Shown piece after piece: positions 24,901-36,553 of a stretch of DNA of 64,000 nt. The notes under the pieces were generated by a model. That model saw only the letters and a program-made list of their open reading frames with translations, had not been told where the DNA came from and searched no databases. Numbering within the stretch: position 1 is the first letter of the stretch; the number at the start of each line of letters is the position of its first letter. This DNA is from Rhyacophila brunnea (taxonomy: Eukaryota; Arthropoda; Insecta; Trichoptera; Rhyacophilidae): positions 372,001 to 436,000 of the forward strand of contig JAGYXB010000046.1 in assembly GCA_022495005.1 (NCBI GenBank), in the 5' to 3' direction. A program made the position numbers and the translations under genes.

Positions 24901-25710
24901 AATTCAGTGGGAACCGTTAATTAAAAAAAAAAATCTAGAACTAGAAATCTATTGTATTTTAAAATGTATAATATAACTATACTCAAGTGATATAATTTAT
25001 TTAATCCCAATGACATTAAATCCAGTTATATGTATAATGGCATAAGATTTTAAATCGATATACCGACCATATTAAAGTCCAGTTATCCAGTTTTAGTATT
25101 GAGGTGACAATATATTATGTATAAATTGTGTCGAATGTTAATTATAAGAGTGCGTAGGTATTTTTAAAATAAAATGGTAACATTTAAATTGTAATATTTT
25201 CTGTGTTAGGTACTGTTTAATAAAATTATCAATAACTGAAATTAAGAGAATACATTGAAATGAAATATTGAAACCCTGGGTCAACAATAAATATTTTCGT
25301 AAACGGTGTAGTGCAAATCCGTACAAAACTAGGCAATAATATCATTATTTTATGTAGAATTTACAGAAACTTCGCAGTGGCCCATTATTGTACATTTATT
25401 ATTTAAACCGCAACCACGTAGATCAGATTTTACTTGTAAATTGCAATATTCCTGAACATTTCACCTCACAACAATGTTATGTTGCAATAATAATAATATG
25501 TTCCTTTATTTACACCTGCTTATCCTTCCACCACCCACCACGTCTTCACACCTAATATACAGGCGTATATCGTGGCGTAACAAATACTAAGCTCCCTTCA
25601 AAGTTTTGCTGAGAGTAGTCTAAGGATCAACTTCCAAATACCTTGGTTAGCATCCGCTAGATATGATATTTACAGTAATAATATAAAATGAACATGGTCT
25701 AAAAAATTAC

Positions 25711-25730
25711 ATCCATCCATCCATCCATCC
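25711..25730. repeat. CATC microsatellite
   Basis: Five ATCC units that directly abut the left border of family A copy 3. Confidence 0.9.
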
Positions 25731-26190
25731 AATAATTACAAGATAAAAAGAACTTTTTATATACCAAGTTTTTAAATTTTCTGTTGAATCATATAAACTT
25801 GATACTTAATTATATGTATTAATAAAAACTTTTTATTGTACTTACGATAGAAATACGGAATAAATATTATAGAATACTGAAATGTCATTTTGACATTTTA
25901 TATTGATTTCCATAGTAACGCACGTATATATTAATAATTTAGTTGCTAGGACCCACTTAGCAACCAATAATAGTGAGTAGTAAATATTACTTTTAACGAA
26001 TTTTTTCCGAAACATACAAACAGAATTAACTGAAAATGAATTCAATTCTGCTTAAAGATGGCCAAAAGTATTAAAAGAATGCATTGTCGTCGTGTTCTAA
26101 TATATTCTAAAAGTTTCAAATGTCTAGCTAGTCGGGAAGTTAGTTAAAATTTTTGGATAAACAAGAATATTAGCTAATAAAAACGTGGTA
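25731..26190 (+). repeat. Family A repeat, copy 3
   Basis: Starts with ATTACAAGATAAAAAGAACT and ends with AAAACGTGGTAAA. It is about 40 bases shorter than copy 2, with deletions in the middle and near the 3' end. It ends about 160 bases before exon 5. Confidence 0.85.
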
Positions 26191-26350
26191 AAAATGTATA
26201 ACTACTATAGGACGTATACTCGAAGTGACCACTTCTGAATTATTATATTTGAAAGTCGATTTTTTACATAATAATTTCTCTGCCGAAAATGAAAAAAACC
26301 TATTTGGCCTGTCAAATGCAGCTTATCCATGCGAGTTTATTTTTCAACAG

Positions 26351-26450
26351 CTGGTGGGTCACGTGATCAAAGGAGGTGGAGTAGCCATCGCTGGACAGGA
26401 GCAGGGTCAGGTCGGGGGAGGCTTCCAGGAAGGAAAGGAGGCTCCGAAAG
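26351..26450 (+). CDS. Pentraxin-like secreted protein, exon 5 (calcium-site region)
   Basis: Acceptor TCAACAG ending at 26350, donor CGAAAG|GTAAGA at 26450/26451, 100 bases, entered in phase 0 and left in phase 1. It encodes residues 218-250 and the first base of codon 251: HVIKGGGVAIAGQEQGQVGG (221-240), then GFQEGKEAPK. In pentraxins the matching segment reads G-G-x-x-x-x-G-Q-[ED]-Q-D-x-x-G-G-x-F-[ED]. Here Glu234-Gln235 is kept, but Gly236 replaces the usual Asp and Gln243 the usual acidic residue after Phe, so the calcium site looks weakened or lost. The longest intron, 37 kb, follows. Confidence 0.9.
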
Positions 26451-26706
26451 GTAAGACAGATATAAAAAATTTAATATTATATAAATATATATATATATAT
26501 ATACTACAATAGCAGTTTTTATATACTTTTATATTTGTGTATACGATATCTATAAATAAAAATCTAGCATGCGAAAAACTTTAAGTATGTTTATTAAATT
26601 TCTGATTTTCTTCCGATAGATCAGTACATTTATCAGGAGTGTTGTCGTTTGCGTTATTCGTTCGACAGTATTTACATGGATCACTAACGAACATAATATT
26701 ATGTTA

Positions 26707-27047
26707 GGCCCGTTTCAGATAGGACACCGGTGTCGCGCTCGATATAATATAGGAGGCCTTTGTATTCGAATAAACGGGCCTTTGTATTATGTTTATGAAC
26801 GCCCTAGAGCTAATGAGTCAACGCATAATTTCGCGTTATAAATTAGAACATTAAACTGGCTGCGGTAATAAAAACAAGTGTATCGGCGGCTTGAGAATGT
26901 AGCGGCCGACGAAAGCGTGTACCGGACACGCGTTGACTCATTATCTCTGGGGCGTTCATAAACATAATACAAAGGCCTATTCTTTCGAATACAAAAGCGT
27001 CCTTATTATATACGAGCGCGACACCGGTACCACGTCTGAAACGGACC
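26707..27047. mobile_element. PIF/Harbinger-like foldback MITE
   Basis: A 341-base element with inverted arms of about 118 bases, starting with GGCCCGTTTCAGA and ending with TCTGAAACGGACC. TTA on both sides (26704-26706 and 27048-27050) is a 3-bp target duplication of the type PIF/Harbinger elements make. The arms share ACCGGTGTCGCGCTCG and GTATTATGTTTATGAACGCC. There is no coding capacity. Fragments of the same family lie at 11177 and 12389. Confidence 0.8.
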
Positions 27048-27339
27048 TTACGGGTACGGTTAATAGAAAATCCTATTTTAAAGGACTGTTAATAAACCTC
27101 TATAATCTATAAGATACATAAAATAATTATGCTCCATTATCATCTAATGCTAATGTATAAGTATGTTCAAGAAAGAAGTCACCATTGAGTTAAAGTAATT
27201 GTAAAATCATTTCAAAATAGTAAAATTCAACGTGACGATTACTTTAAAGCATTTATCAGTGTGTGAATACTGTCTATTATTATTGGGTATGCTCTCCTCT
27301 AACCCATATAATATTATCACAATTTCTACTACCTACAAT

Positions 27340-27480
27340 TGCGAAGGATTGAGTCTGGAGGTTTGACATAAATAGAGCACACTACACTTTGTCAGTCATA
27401 TTTATTGTTTTTTATTGAATTAAGAATAGAAATTGCAGATGGAAGTGGCTAGTTTTTAAAATGTAAATAGAGGGGTTTAT
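27340..27480 (+). mobile_element. Partial 'GTGGCGAAGGGTGG' hAT-like element
   Basis: Contains GCGAAGGATTGAGTCTGGAG, TAAATAGAGCACACTACACT and TTTGTCAGTCATATTTATTG, which follow the order of the left part of 21741-22320. The other half is missing or too diverged to see. Confidence 0.5.
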
Positions 27481-28721
27481 AGAGGGCAAACGTAAAGTGG
27501 GGATATTAATTTTTTTTATGAAAATATATTAATATTTTTATTAAAAAAATATACAAATTGTTTTGGAGCATATTATATCAACATATCCTTCTTTTTTCGA
27601 GAATGTTCCTTTTCTCTTCTACTAACAATGTGTTTCTTTGGTGAGACATTATGTAAACTACAATAAAATTATACGATCGCATACATAAATAGAAACGCAT
27701 ACACGCGTCTGGAATGCATGAATATGTCAAGATTTATTTTTAATTTTAATTGTATTTTGAATGTTTCAATAAAAACGTAAAAACTGGGAATTAAATGTGC
27801 TAAAATAAAACGGGACTGCAGAAACTATACGCAAATATAAATATTGATGTAATGTCTATGCGTTACTAAAGAAAAGCTGTTGCCTTTCAATCAAAGGTGA
27901 TTGCAAAAATCGATACAAGCCATTATCAAATAATATTAAATAATCTTGCGTTTCACTGTATACAATAATTGTTATCGTTTAATATGTAATACAATTATCT
28001 AATTTACGTATGTGTATAAATCTATATGTTAATATAATGTTGATAGGGATGTAAGATGTAAATATGGTAAAGAGTTAAATTTAGAAAATTAACCTATTTG
28101 TAGTAATAATAATAAATCCTACCTTCAATAAAATTTATAATAATATAAATTGTACCTAAGTTAACATATCGTTTAGGGTCCACGGAGAATTACCATTTGT
28201 GTGTGCTTCGGAATTATTTATAGAAACCCACAGAGAAAATTACTATGCCACGAAATGGATACATTCAAATCAGTTGAAAACATCCCATCCAAAGCATAAA
28301 GGTTCTCTACTGATCATACGATTGTTAGAAATTAGTATTTCATACAATATGAATATTTAAATCTTGAACGTTTTCAGCAACTGATATTTCAAGTAATTAA
28401 TCTTTTATTTTGGGCTAAATATTTTACGAGTTATAGCCCGACGAGAGTTGGCAACAGCATGAAATCGGCAACACGACTCGATTGGCTCGGAAAAGGCAAT
28501 ACAAATTTACATGTTGTCGCGTAATGTATGATTATATTATATTAGGTTAGTATTTTTTTCTCAGGACGTACACATATTAATTAGGTGATATAGTAAATAT
28601 ATTATTATATACTAAATACTGGACTAGCAAGTAACTTGCAAGAAAAATCGACACCCTATGAAAAAATCTAAAAAAGTTGCAGGGATTTTGTAATGCTCTC
28701 GGTAAAATTGAATCAATAGTG

Positions 28722-29255
28722 ATTAGTGATGGGTGGAGGTAGGCTGTTAAGATTCGGCATAAATAGTGCGCACTAAACTTTGTCAGTCAAACTTATTTGT
28801 TTTCATTGCACTTGGAAAACATTTGCAGATGGTGCCGAAAATTCAATTAAGCCCCGCCCTTCCAAACCACTATGGGCGATCCCACAAAAATAGTGCACAC
28901 TTTTTCAATCATTCTTATTTTGTTTAAGTTGAATTTAAATAACATATTACAGATGGTGTTGATAAGTTTCCCAACCTAAATCAAACGATAATCGATAAAA
29001 AATATTCTTCTATATATTAATTATTTAAAATTCTGTGTTTATAGTTTAATGGCATAATTTTAGATATTTCATAAATAATCGAATATTTTTTGACTATTAT
29101 TTACAATGGCTTGGAGTTTAATAGATTTTTAAAAAACATTTACACATCGCAGTCTTAGTTCGATGAAAACAAATACGCATGACTGACAAAGTTTAGTGTG
29201 CACTATTCATGTCGGATCTAAACAGCCTACATCCACCCTTCGCCACAGCCTTGTA
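28722..29255. mobile_element. Non-autonomous hAT-like element ('GTGGCGAAGGGTGG' family), copy 2
   Basis: The left part reads GATGGGTGGAGGTAGGCTG, then TAAATAGTGCGCACTAAACT. The right part is the inverse and ends with CAGCCTACATCCACCC and TTCGCCACAG. The two ends thus form long inverted repeats of about 120 bases, and the interior is itself partly symmetric. No target duplication was recognised. Confidence 0.7.
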
Positions 29256-30494
29256 TCGTGTATGAACCGTTTCTAGGCCCCCTTTTGAATCTTCAAACGA
29301 ATCGATTGCGTCATCTGCATCAAAGAAATGGTAGAGCGAATTGCGCACATTTATGCCTCGTTGAAAATGTACTAAGAAACCCCTCGACCGGTGAGCCAAT
29401 GATGACGACCTCTAATTATATACTTATACGATACAATAAAAATATTCAATTAAACAGTTTTACATAATTCTAGTGTTTTATGATTATTTAATAGAATTTA
29501 AACTCTTGCCGTTTTGCTACTGGTAAAAACGTAATCGTACCTCGTCTGGACAATGTGCATAAGTTAAATACAACTTATATAATGAATAAGATATAGAATT
29601 GACGACAATACTATTAGAATCACGCTTCAAATATTACGCTCCATTGATTTCTTTCCATTCATCTTTATCGAAGTCTTCAAAATACTCGAGTGGGCACGAC
29701 AATGAAAATATTTCTCGCGGAACGACATACCTATATTTTGTTATATGATATAATATCGCAGACATTATTCGCCTTTCGTAAACCAGTGACCCATTTTTAT
29801 GAATGTTCCCATTCAACATAATACCCCGAACACACTGTCAGACGCACAATGTATTGTAAAAAGAAAGAAAGGGGACCATCGTTTTTTTTGTACACACAGT
29901 AGAAATAACCAGTGTGTGTACACGTGATACCTAAAACAATGGACCGTAATTACGACTTATATTGATCCAACTAAGGATTACAATACCGCTATTTCAAAAC
30001 CAGACAATACTGACATATTCGGTATTAAAAGTGGAGAGAAAAATGTTTTTATTAACATGGAAGGTTTAAGAAGACTGTATTATTTTTGTCTGGTTACGTC
30101 GTTAGTTTGTATTATCAGCCTTAGTGGCGAATACCTATTTCATGATTGAATAATAATTATACTCTATAATGGACTTGTCTGTGCTTAATTTTTTACGTTT
30201 ATTTACTAAAGAGTAGCTTATAAAATAATGAAAAAGTATAATTTTGTGGAAACAGTGAGCAACATTGTATTTAGTTTTACTTATTATGGGATAAAAGTAA
30301 ATAAATTGCAAGTTATCAGTGGGACACAATATACACGTCGAAGAACAACTTTATAATATAAAGTTATTGAAAGATCATTCGAAGAAGAAAGTACCAATAG
30401 ATCAACTACTAGGTATTTGTAAACATCGGTATCTCTACCGTATCTTACCTTTACATAATTTTAAAGAATTTTTTATATTTTTTTTTCATATATT

Positions 30495-30570
30495 TCACGA
30501 ATACCGGTATTCAATAGTAAATACTGGAATACCGGTATTGGTATTTTTATTCGGTATTGCAATCCCAAGA
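30495..30570. repeat. Palindromic 'ACCGGTATT' tip, copy 1
   Basis: Repeated ATACCGGTATT palindromes lead into TTCGGTATTGCAATCCC. The same order occurs at 60417-60492. The shared end suggests transposon tips, perhaps of hAT type, but no full element could be drawn. Confidence 0.55.
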
Positions 30571-30794
30571 TCCAACAAATTGAAAAGTGAAAATAGGAAA
30601 AATTATCAAATATTTTATAATTAAATTTGTTGAAGACTCTGCTGACAATCTTCTTTGTTTAAATGCATAACGAATGTAATTAATAATTTTCAATATTTAA
30701 ATTTAAAACATATTATTTTCTGTCCGGTAAGATAAAACGAATTGCGTATGACAATTATTCATTGTCTAGTTTGTAATACAGCAACTTTAAAAAC

Positions 30795-31392
30795 CATAAA
30801 ATGGGGTGAACAGGAATATCGTGGTGAATAGGAACAGTTTCCGGGGAAACGATTGCGAAAATGCAACTGTTTTACAATATGTATGTTATTTGATAGCTAA
30901 TTTATTTTTTCTGCCTAATTGAAACTCCGATAGAACAGGAAACTTGACCGTTTGTTATTAACCAGATGTGAAAAAGATTGTTGAGATTCGCAAATTGTGT
31001 AATGAAAGTTTGTCTAACGTGTCTTGGCCATTAGTGAAATCAACGCAATTAAATATGTACCTCCTTTTGTTTCAACTAATCCACTGATTAGAGGATTAAT
31101 ACAATTTCTATTTTATGAATAAATGTTTCTTGATTTATTCATGTTTTTTCGTTAAAATTTGCAGTGTTCCATTCCCGTTCCTATTGACCCCGTTTCGCTG
31201 TTAAATAGGAACAGACCTCAACTAGAGAAAATATTGATGGCGAATGAATAATGAGCTTCCCATTCATTAAACCACACTGCTGAATTGCAAATATAACTAT
31301 TGGCAAGTAAACTTGGCTTTTCAGTCATCCAGTACAGGGTTTAAATAGAATATAAAATCTGAAAACGTTCCTATCCACCCCGTTTTACCGTA
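30795..31392. mobile_element. Inverted-repeat element ('AACGGGGTGGATAGGAAC')
   Basis: The left end reads AAAATGGGGTGAACAGGAAT and the right end, on the opposite strand, AAAACGGGGTGGATAGGAAC. These terminal inverted repeats are about 20 bases with a few mismatches. Related words (TTCCTATTGACCCCGTTT) recur at 31180. It is about 600 bases with no open frame of note, a MITE-like relic of unknown family. Confidence 0.6.
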
Positions 31393-31616
31393 AGAATTTT
31401 ATCAGTTTTACAAATACAATAGTTGTAATTTCGTCATAGTATAATTCTTGCTGATGTACTTCTTGGAGGATCAAAGATAATATTCTTAAAGATCGCAATC
31501 CCATAAATAACAATGTTTCCTTTCCATCATTTGTCTTAGCAAAATCGATAATACTGTTTTAGTTAGATGAAAACTATACCTATTGGTTATTGGCCATTGC
31601 ACCAATTATAAAAACT

Positions 31617-31812
31617 AAAATTAACAATAAAATATATAAGACAATATTATAATAGCACAGAGAAAGTAAGTTATTATGAAATAGGAACTTAAATTAATAA
31701 ATATAATTATAAAATTAACCCATTTAACGCATTCAGAAAAATAAATATCAACCTTATAATAATAATAGATCGGACACCAACCGCACGATACACGTTATCA
31801 TGAAACATCACA
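31617..31812. repeat. Dispersed direct repeat, copy 1
   Basis: Matches 33270-33535 in the order: GGCCATT region, AATTATAAA, CCATTTAAC, AATCAACCTTA-like, CCGCACGATACACGTTATC and ATGAAACATCAC. The similarity is strongest in the last 50 bases. It may be the end of a LINE lying on the minus strand, but no coding part is present. Confidence 0.55.
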
Positions 31813-33269
31813 TCCGTCCTACGATAAGGTAGGTAGGGTAATGGGACACAAAATTAACCGGAACTGGCTTTCCCCTCTGGGTGTGGAATAACAGGCTACG
31901 AATATCGAGTGTGGAAAAATATGAGATGAACTTCAACACGTCGTGTTAAATAATATGTTATTTTCAATCGTTACGTCTATGTGATAAGAATATTCATTAA
32001 AGTTTATCACGTGCCTATACTTATATACCTTGTTTATACGTCGGTTTATGACCTGACCGTCATAAAGTACCTTGTTTAAAAACCTTTGTCCATGGTGATG
32101 GCTTTTATATTTTTATTGATTAATTTTGTTCAGTGAGTTTATATTGGTGAGACAATGAAAATTATAATATTTGTCAGCATAGAAGGATTGAAAATGAAAC
32201 TACGAAAAAATATACTTATGTAAATGCTTTAAAAGATGAATTGCTTTTTGGGCGAATATGAATTGCATTGATGCTATGCTTGGAAGAAAACATTTTGGAA
32301 ATTTCTTATGATTATAATTAAGTATCATAAAAACAGAATCCGTGTCTTTAAATCTTCTTATTGTGCCATCCCCTAGCGAAGGTCGGCCACCATCAAGGCG
32401 ATCTTATCTGTGTCGTCTGCTACCCGGAACAGTTCAGTCTTTAAATAGGTACATAAATATAATGTGGACCCGATTCGCCTTCATGATGTGCATACCTACT
32501 CGTACATACAGGAGATTCGTCATTAATATGATTGGGCACAAAAATCTATTTCGTATTTCGTTTTGTAACGAAATTTAAATTTTCCTGCAGAGTGAAATTG
32601 CTACTTGTGGCGTCATATTTTCAAGACCGTTGCGTCCGTTACTTCACAAACGTCAAGCAATGTGCTCTTTAGCATGCTACTTGACCCGGTAAGCATCCTC
32701 ACAACTCACCACGGCCTCAGCCCCCAGACCCAGCTCACCCAATCCTTATAATAAATTATGAAATTCTGGAGGACGCAGTGGAGATATGTTTCCCTCCAAT
32801 TAGCTGTGTACATCGTATTACTACATTGGCTGTTTGATTCTATTTGAGTGGTAGGTTTGTTTCTATACAGCGAAACCCCCATTTTACGAGACACTTTTTA
32901 AATTACACTTCAAAGTGAAAATTTGTATTTGAATGATATACCTATAAAACTAATGACATTGATTATAAAATGAAAGTTGTCAATTAGTCAAAGTATTTAT
33001 TAGCGCACAGATGTGACGCGCTCAATCCTCAACTCGATTGATCCCATTTTTTATTTGGCAGAATCCTTAATGCATTTTGTTAAATCTCGCAGAACCCTTA
33101 ACTTACACAGCCAATCATATTATATGGCAATATTAGACGAATACATGTAAAGACAATACATTTTTACACGTCAGGCATGCACATCCATAAACGAAAAACG
33201 ACACCTCCATGAAATTTACTTTCAAATGGAAGTTAAAAAATATTTATTTATTTAGAAAGAGTATTACGG

Positions 33270-33535
33270 CATTAAAGCGATTGGCCAATGCGCCATAATA
33301 CATAATTAATACAAAATTATAAAAATGACATAATTACATAATAATAACCAGTATAACAAGAAAGTAGAAAAGACAGAATATGCTTATGTAGATGTTAGAG
33401 TAAAATGATAAATACAATTATAAATCTAACCTATTTAACACGTCACAGACATGACATAGTTAAAAAAAAAAAACAAATCAACCTTAATGGTGACATCAAA
33501 TAAGTTAATCGCACGATACACAGCATCATGAAACA
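33270..33535. repeat. Dispersed direct repeat, copy 2
   Basis: Second copy of the repeat at 31617-31812, with the shared end CGCACGATACACAGCATC and ATGAAACATCAC. It starts after TATTTATTTATTTAGAAAG and GCGATTGGCCAATGCGCC. Confidence 0.55.
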
Positions 33536-35384
33536 TCACTATTTACTATGAAAAGATCCTGATGATATTTTCATGTTTCAATGAATCGCTGATCTAATCT
33601 AATTAGTGAATTGTTATTGATTTACTAGTAGACAAAGCACCTCAAGAACAATCGGGCTGTTGTAAATGACCTCGCATATATATATATATATCTGCCTCTG
33701 TCCATACAAGTTTCATTCTTTCGAAAAACATCTTAATGTTGTTAAAAATTGACTTAACTCTACCAACATTACGAGAAAGATGCATATTGCAAATTCGAGT
33801 TTTTATAACATTATTGTTTTATTCGGATAACGCACCAGATTAAATATTACCACATACATATTCAAAATTATTGAAAAATTGATTCATTAACTAATCCTAT
33901 TACGCTAATTAATTAAATAAATAATTACGTGTCTACTGTTTTTACATTTGACAATTGATTACTATTGAGATTGCGTACGTAAGACTGAGTTACAGACATA
34001 TTAAGTCAACGTATTTGATTTTTTTATTGGCGGCTTAAATTATTCCAGTCGCAAATGTATTGCTTCGACAAAGTAGTAACTACGTCCTACATTATAATAG
34101 ACGCAGTGAAGCGATCTGTCTTAAAACTCGAATAAACTGAAAAATCAACAATCACCGTAAGATAAAAGATAAAAATACCCAAAGCACAAAAAAAAATTCC
34201 AGTAAGTAGGTAAACAATAATAAAATTTACTTAGGTACCTACTATGCATTGAGTGTTGTCAGAATCGAGTTAAAGTTTTTATTGTTCTAAAATTCACCTA
34301 CTGTTGATAACGAGACGATGGCTGTAAAATTTCTCGTTTGTGCAGTTTTAAGTCGGTAAACGCAGATAATAAGACCATATATATTCAGTTAAAGCTACTC
34401 ACCAACTTATAGAATAGAGTCAGTAATCAAGTAAAATTTGTTAACCTCAAAATCGAGGAATTGAAAAGCTGGAATTCCAAAATTAGCTTTACTATGATTT
34501 TCATCCGATATTTTATATAACATGTTTTTGTGAAGAAAATAAGTCAAGCTAAGGTTAATCTCTAAATAAATCTGTATACATTTTCTAAAAATCCATTCAT
34601 TGTTGGGTTTTATGAGAAAATTACATTCAATTATGTTTTAATAAATAACATTTGTTTTCATTGTGTAAAATATAGGATAAATGATTATTTTACGATATAA
34701 TATATTATTACGATAATCGTAGCTTAAAATTGTGTTTGAAAATATTCTTTGTTGAGTGTTGACACATGCGTATTATATTGCAGAATGGGAAAAATATATT
34801 AAACAATGGAAAACATATCACTAAACGTGAAATATTTAAGTATCTTGATTTTTTCGACTAGCAAAAAAGTTATAGTGTTTAATTAAAATAAAACGTAATA
34901 TCTAGTACCCATGCCATTTCATTTAATCATTACTAACAATATAACTAATACAGTGACGTTCGACCAAGAATTCACATTTAACTAGGTGAAAGTAATTAAA
35001 ATCTCAAAAAGTCATTAAAAATATGTAAGCGAAATGTAATGTTTTCACCAATCGGGAGACATACGAATTCTGAAATCCTGGGATTGCAATGCCTATCAAG
35101 ACTACCATGGAATCTGTGAAGTGAACCGTGAATAACTCATACATTTTTTAAATCATCTTACCGAATCATTATTTTGGGTAGCAAGTGTTTTATGAATCCT
35201 TGCTCTGGATAACTTTTATACGCGACCATTGAATAGTAAGTCAGAATAATAAAATATTATTTCACTTCGCACAATATTCATGTCGCAATTGAAACCACTA
35301 TAAGAACAAATAACTTAGAAACCCTCAGACACATGGCTGTGAGAAAAATAAAATCCGAAAAAATAGAAGTAGCGATAGTAGAAA

Positions 35385-35465
35385 TAGTGGGTAGCTTAAC
35401 GGTCAGTACACTCACCAGTCGAGGGAAAAACGTGTGTTTGAATCCCATTTGTCCCAGGATTTTGT
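35385..35465 (+). repeat. tRNA-like SINE head
   Basis: GTGGGTAGCTTAACGGTCAG looks like an A-box and TGTGTTTGAATCCCA like a B-box, spaced about 30 bases apart as in a tRNA. The acceptor stem is not complete. The hAT relic at 35493 begins about 30 bases later. Confidence 0.5.
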
Positions 35466-35492
35466 CTAACAGATATTATGGTTCCTCTAATG

Positions 35493-36553
35493 CACGGGTT
35501 CCCAACCTATGGGTCGCGACCCCGAAGGCGGTCGCGACGGGTTTTCTGTGAGGTCGCCAACTTATACAGTCAACTAAAAAAAATATTCACTATAATGAAC
35601 TTGAATAGTTTTTAAGAAATGTTGTGAATCGTGTCTTTGAATTTGAAGATGAAATCAAATTGTTTCTGGAAGTGCAAGGGAAACATGACCTTTTTGTATA
35701 CTTTAACGACAAAGCTTGGTTGAAAAGAGTAGCATATCTAAAAGATATATTAGAATAGCAAAATAGGCTTAACCTGAAACTTCAGGGAAAGGAAACGAAT
35801 ATTATCGCATTTCACAACAATCTCGAGGAATTTTTATCCAAGCTGAAAAAGTGACGAAGAAAAATAAATCTTGGAAACATTGCCATTTTTGAGAAACTCT
35901 GCAATGTGGTAGATGAATCTGAAGGTGAAATAAATGAAAATTTGAAGGAGGAGATTACTGGGCATCTCGAATCCTTTGAAAACGAACTGCAGCATTACTT
36001 CCCTGGGCTGAAAGAAGAAGAAACTGAACTGAACTGAAATTTACACTAAATCCATTCTCTGCTTCCCTTGATGTAGCCAGCATTCCCGATGAATTCTTGG
36101 ATTTGTGGAGTGATTCCTCGGCACGTAACTTGTTTAATGAAAAATTGCTCAAACAATTCCGGTGTGGTATGTATCATTCATATCCAAATGTGACGATGCT
36201 TGCCTTTCGAGTTTTAGTTCCATTTGTGTCTACATATCTCTGCGAGAGTGGATTTTCAACTCTTCTTCGCTTAAAAACGAAAGAAAGAAATAAATTAAAT
36301 GTTGAGAATGACATGAGGTTAGCGTAAAAAAAACTCACCCGCGAATTTTGAGGCTGGTTAATAACACGCAATTTCAACCATCGCATTAAATTAATTATTA
36401 AACATAATTTAAAATAAAATTTGACTAAAAAAACTATTTTCTATGTTTTTTTAATTACTTTATTAAAAATGCATTTTTCAATTGCATCGGGGTCGTGGGT
36501 TACATGGCTTTTAGGAAAAGACGTCGCCACCAGAAAAAGGTTGGGAACCTGTG
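35493..36553 (+). mobile_element. hAT transposon relic (ZBED5/SCAND3-like group) with 8-bp target duplication
   Basis: Bounded by a perfect 8-bp direct repeat CTCTAATG (35485-35492 and 36554-36561). Its terminal inverted repeats are CACGGGTTCCCAACC at the left and GGTTGGGAACCTGTG at the right, followed inward by GTCGCGACCCC, typical for this hAT group. At 1061 bases it is an internally deleted copy with a decayed transposase. Confidence 0.92.
35650..36330 (+). pseudogene. Broken hAT transposase, C-terminal half
   Basis: Several pieces of one protein appear in different frames, separated by stops: FLEVQGKHDLFVYFNDKAW and VAYLKDILE (from about 35660), LNLKLQGKETNIIAFHNNLE (about 35768), and a clean stretch from 36097 to 36324 with FVSTYLCESGFSTLLRLKTK and RNKLNVENDMRLA. 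The last is the hAT C-terminal dimerisation domain as found in ZBED5/SCAND3-type proteins. The BED finger and first catalytic part are missing. It lies inside the hAT relic, so it is transposon debris with no host role suggested. Confidence 0.85.

Larger units (their letters stand above)
21262..26350 (+). other. Intron 4 (5.1 kb)
   Basis: Phase 0, from GTCAGT to CAACAG. It holds a non-autonomous hAT-like element (21741-22320), two tRNA-like remnants (22595-22670 and 23060-23128), an AT microsatellite (22823-22852), a SINE (24535-24765), a short repeat array (24848-24900) and family A copy 3 (25731-26190). The stretches 21270-21735, 23170-24530 and 24905-25700 hold nothing I recognise. Confidence 0.85.

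Noticed and set aside
12279..26503. Repeated short units as a CRISPR array
   Set aside because: The repeats are simple AT or CATC microsatellites and transposon copies; there are no regularly spaced direct repeats with unique spacers, and the DNA is eukaryotic.
32342..32578. Stretch with GGTCGGCCACCATCAAGGCG that resembles a retroelement end
   Set aside because: Only about 80 bases look unusual, with no second copy and no reverse transcriptase motif in the window, so no element could be claimed.
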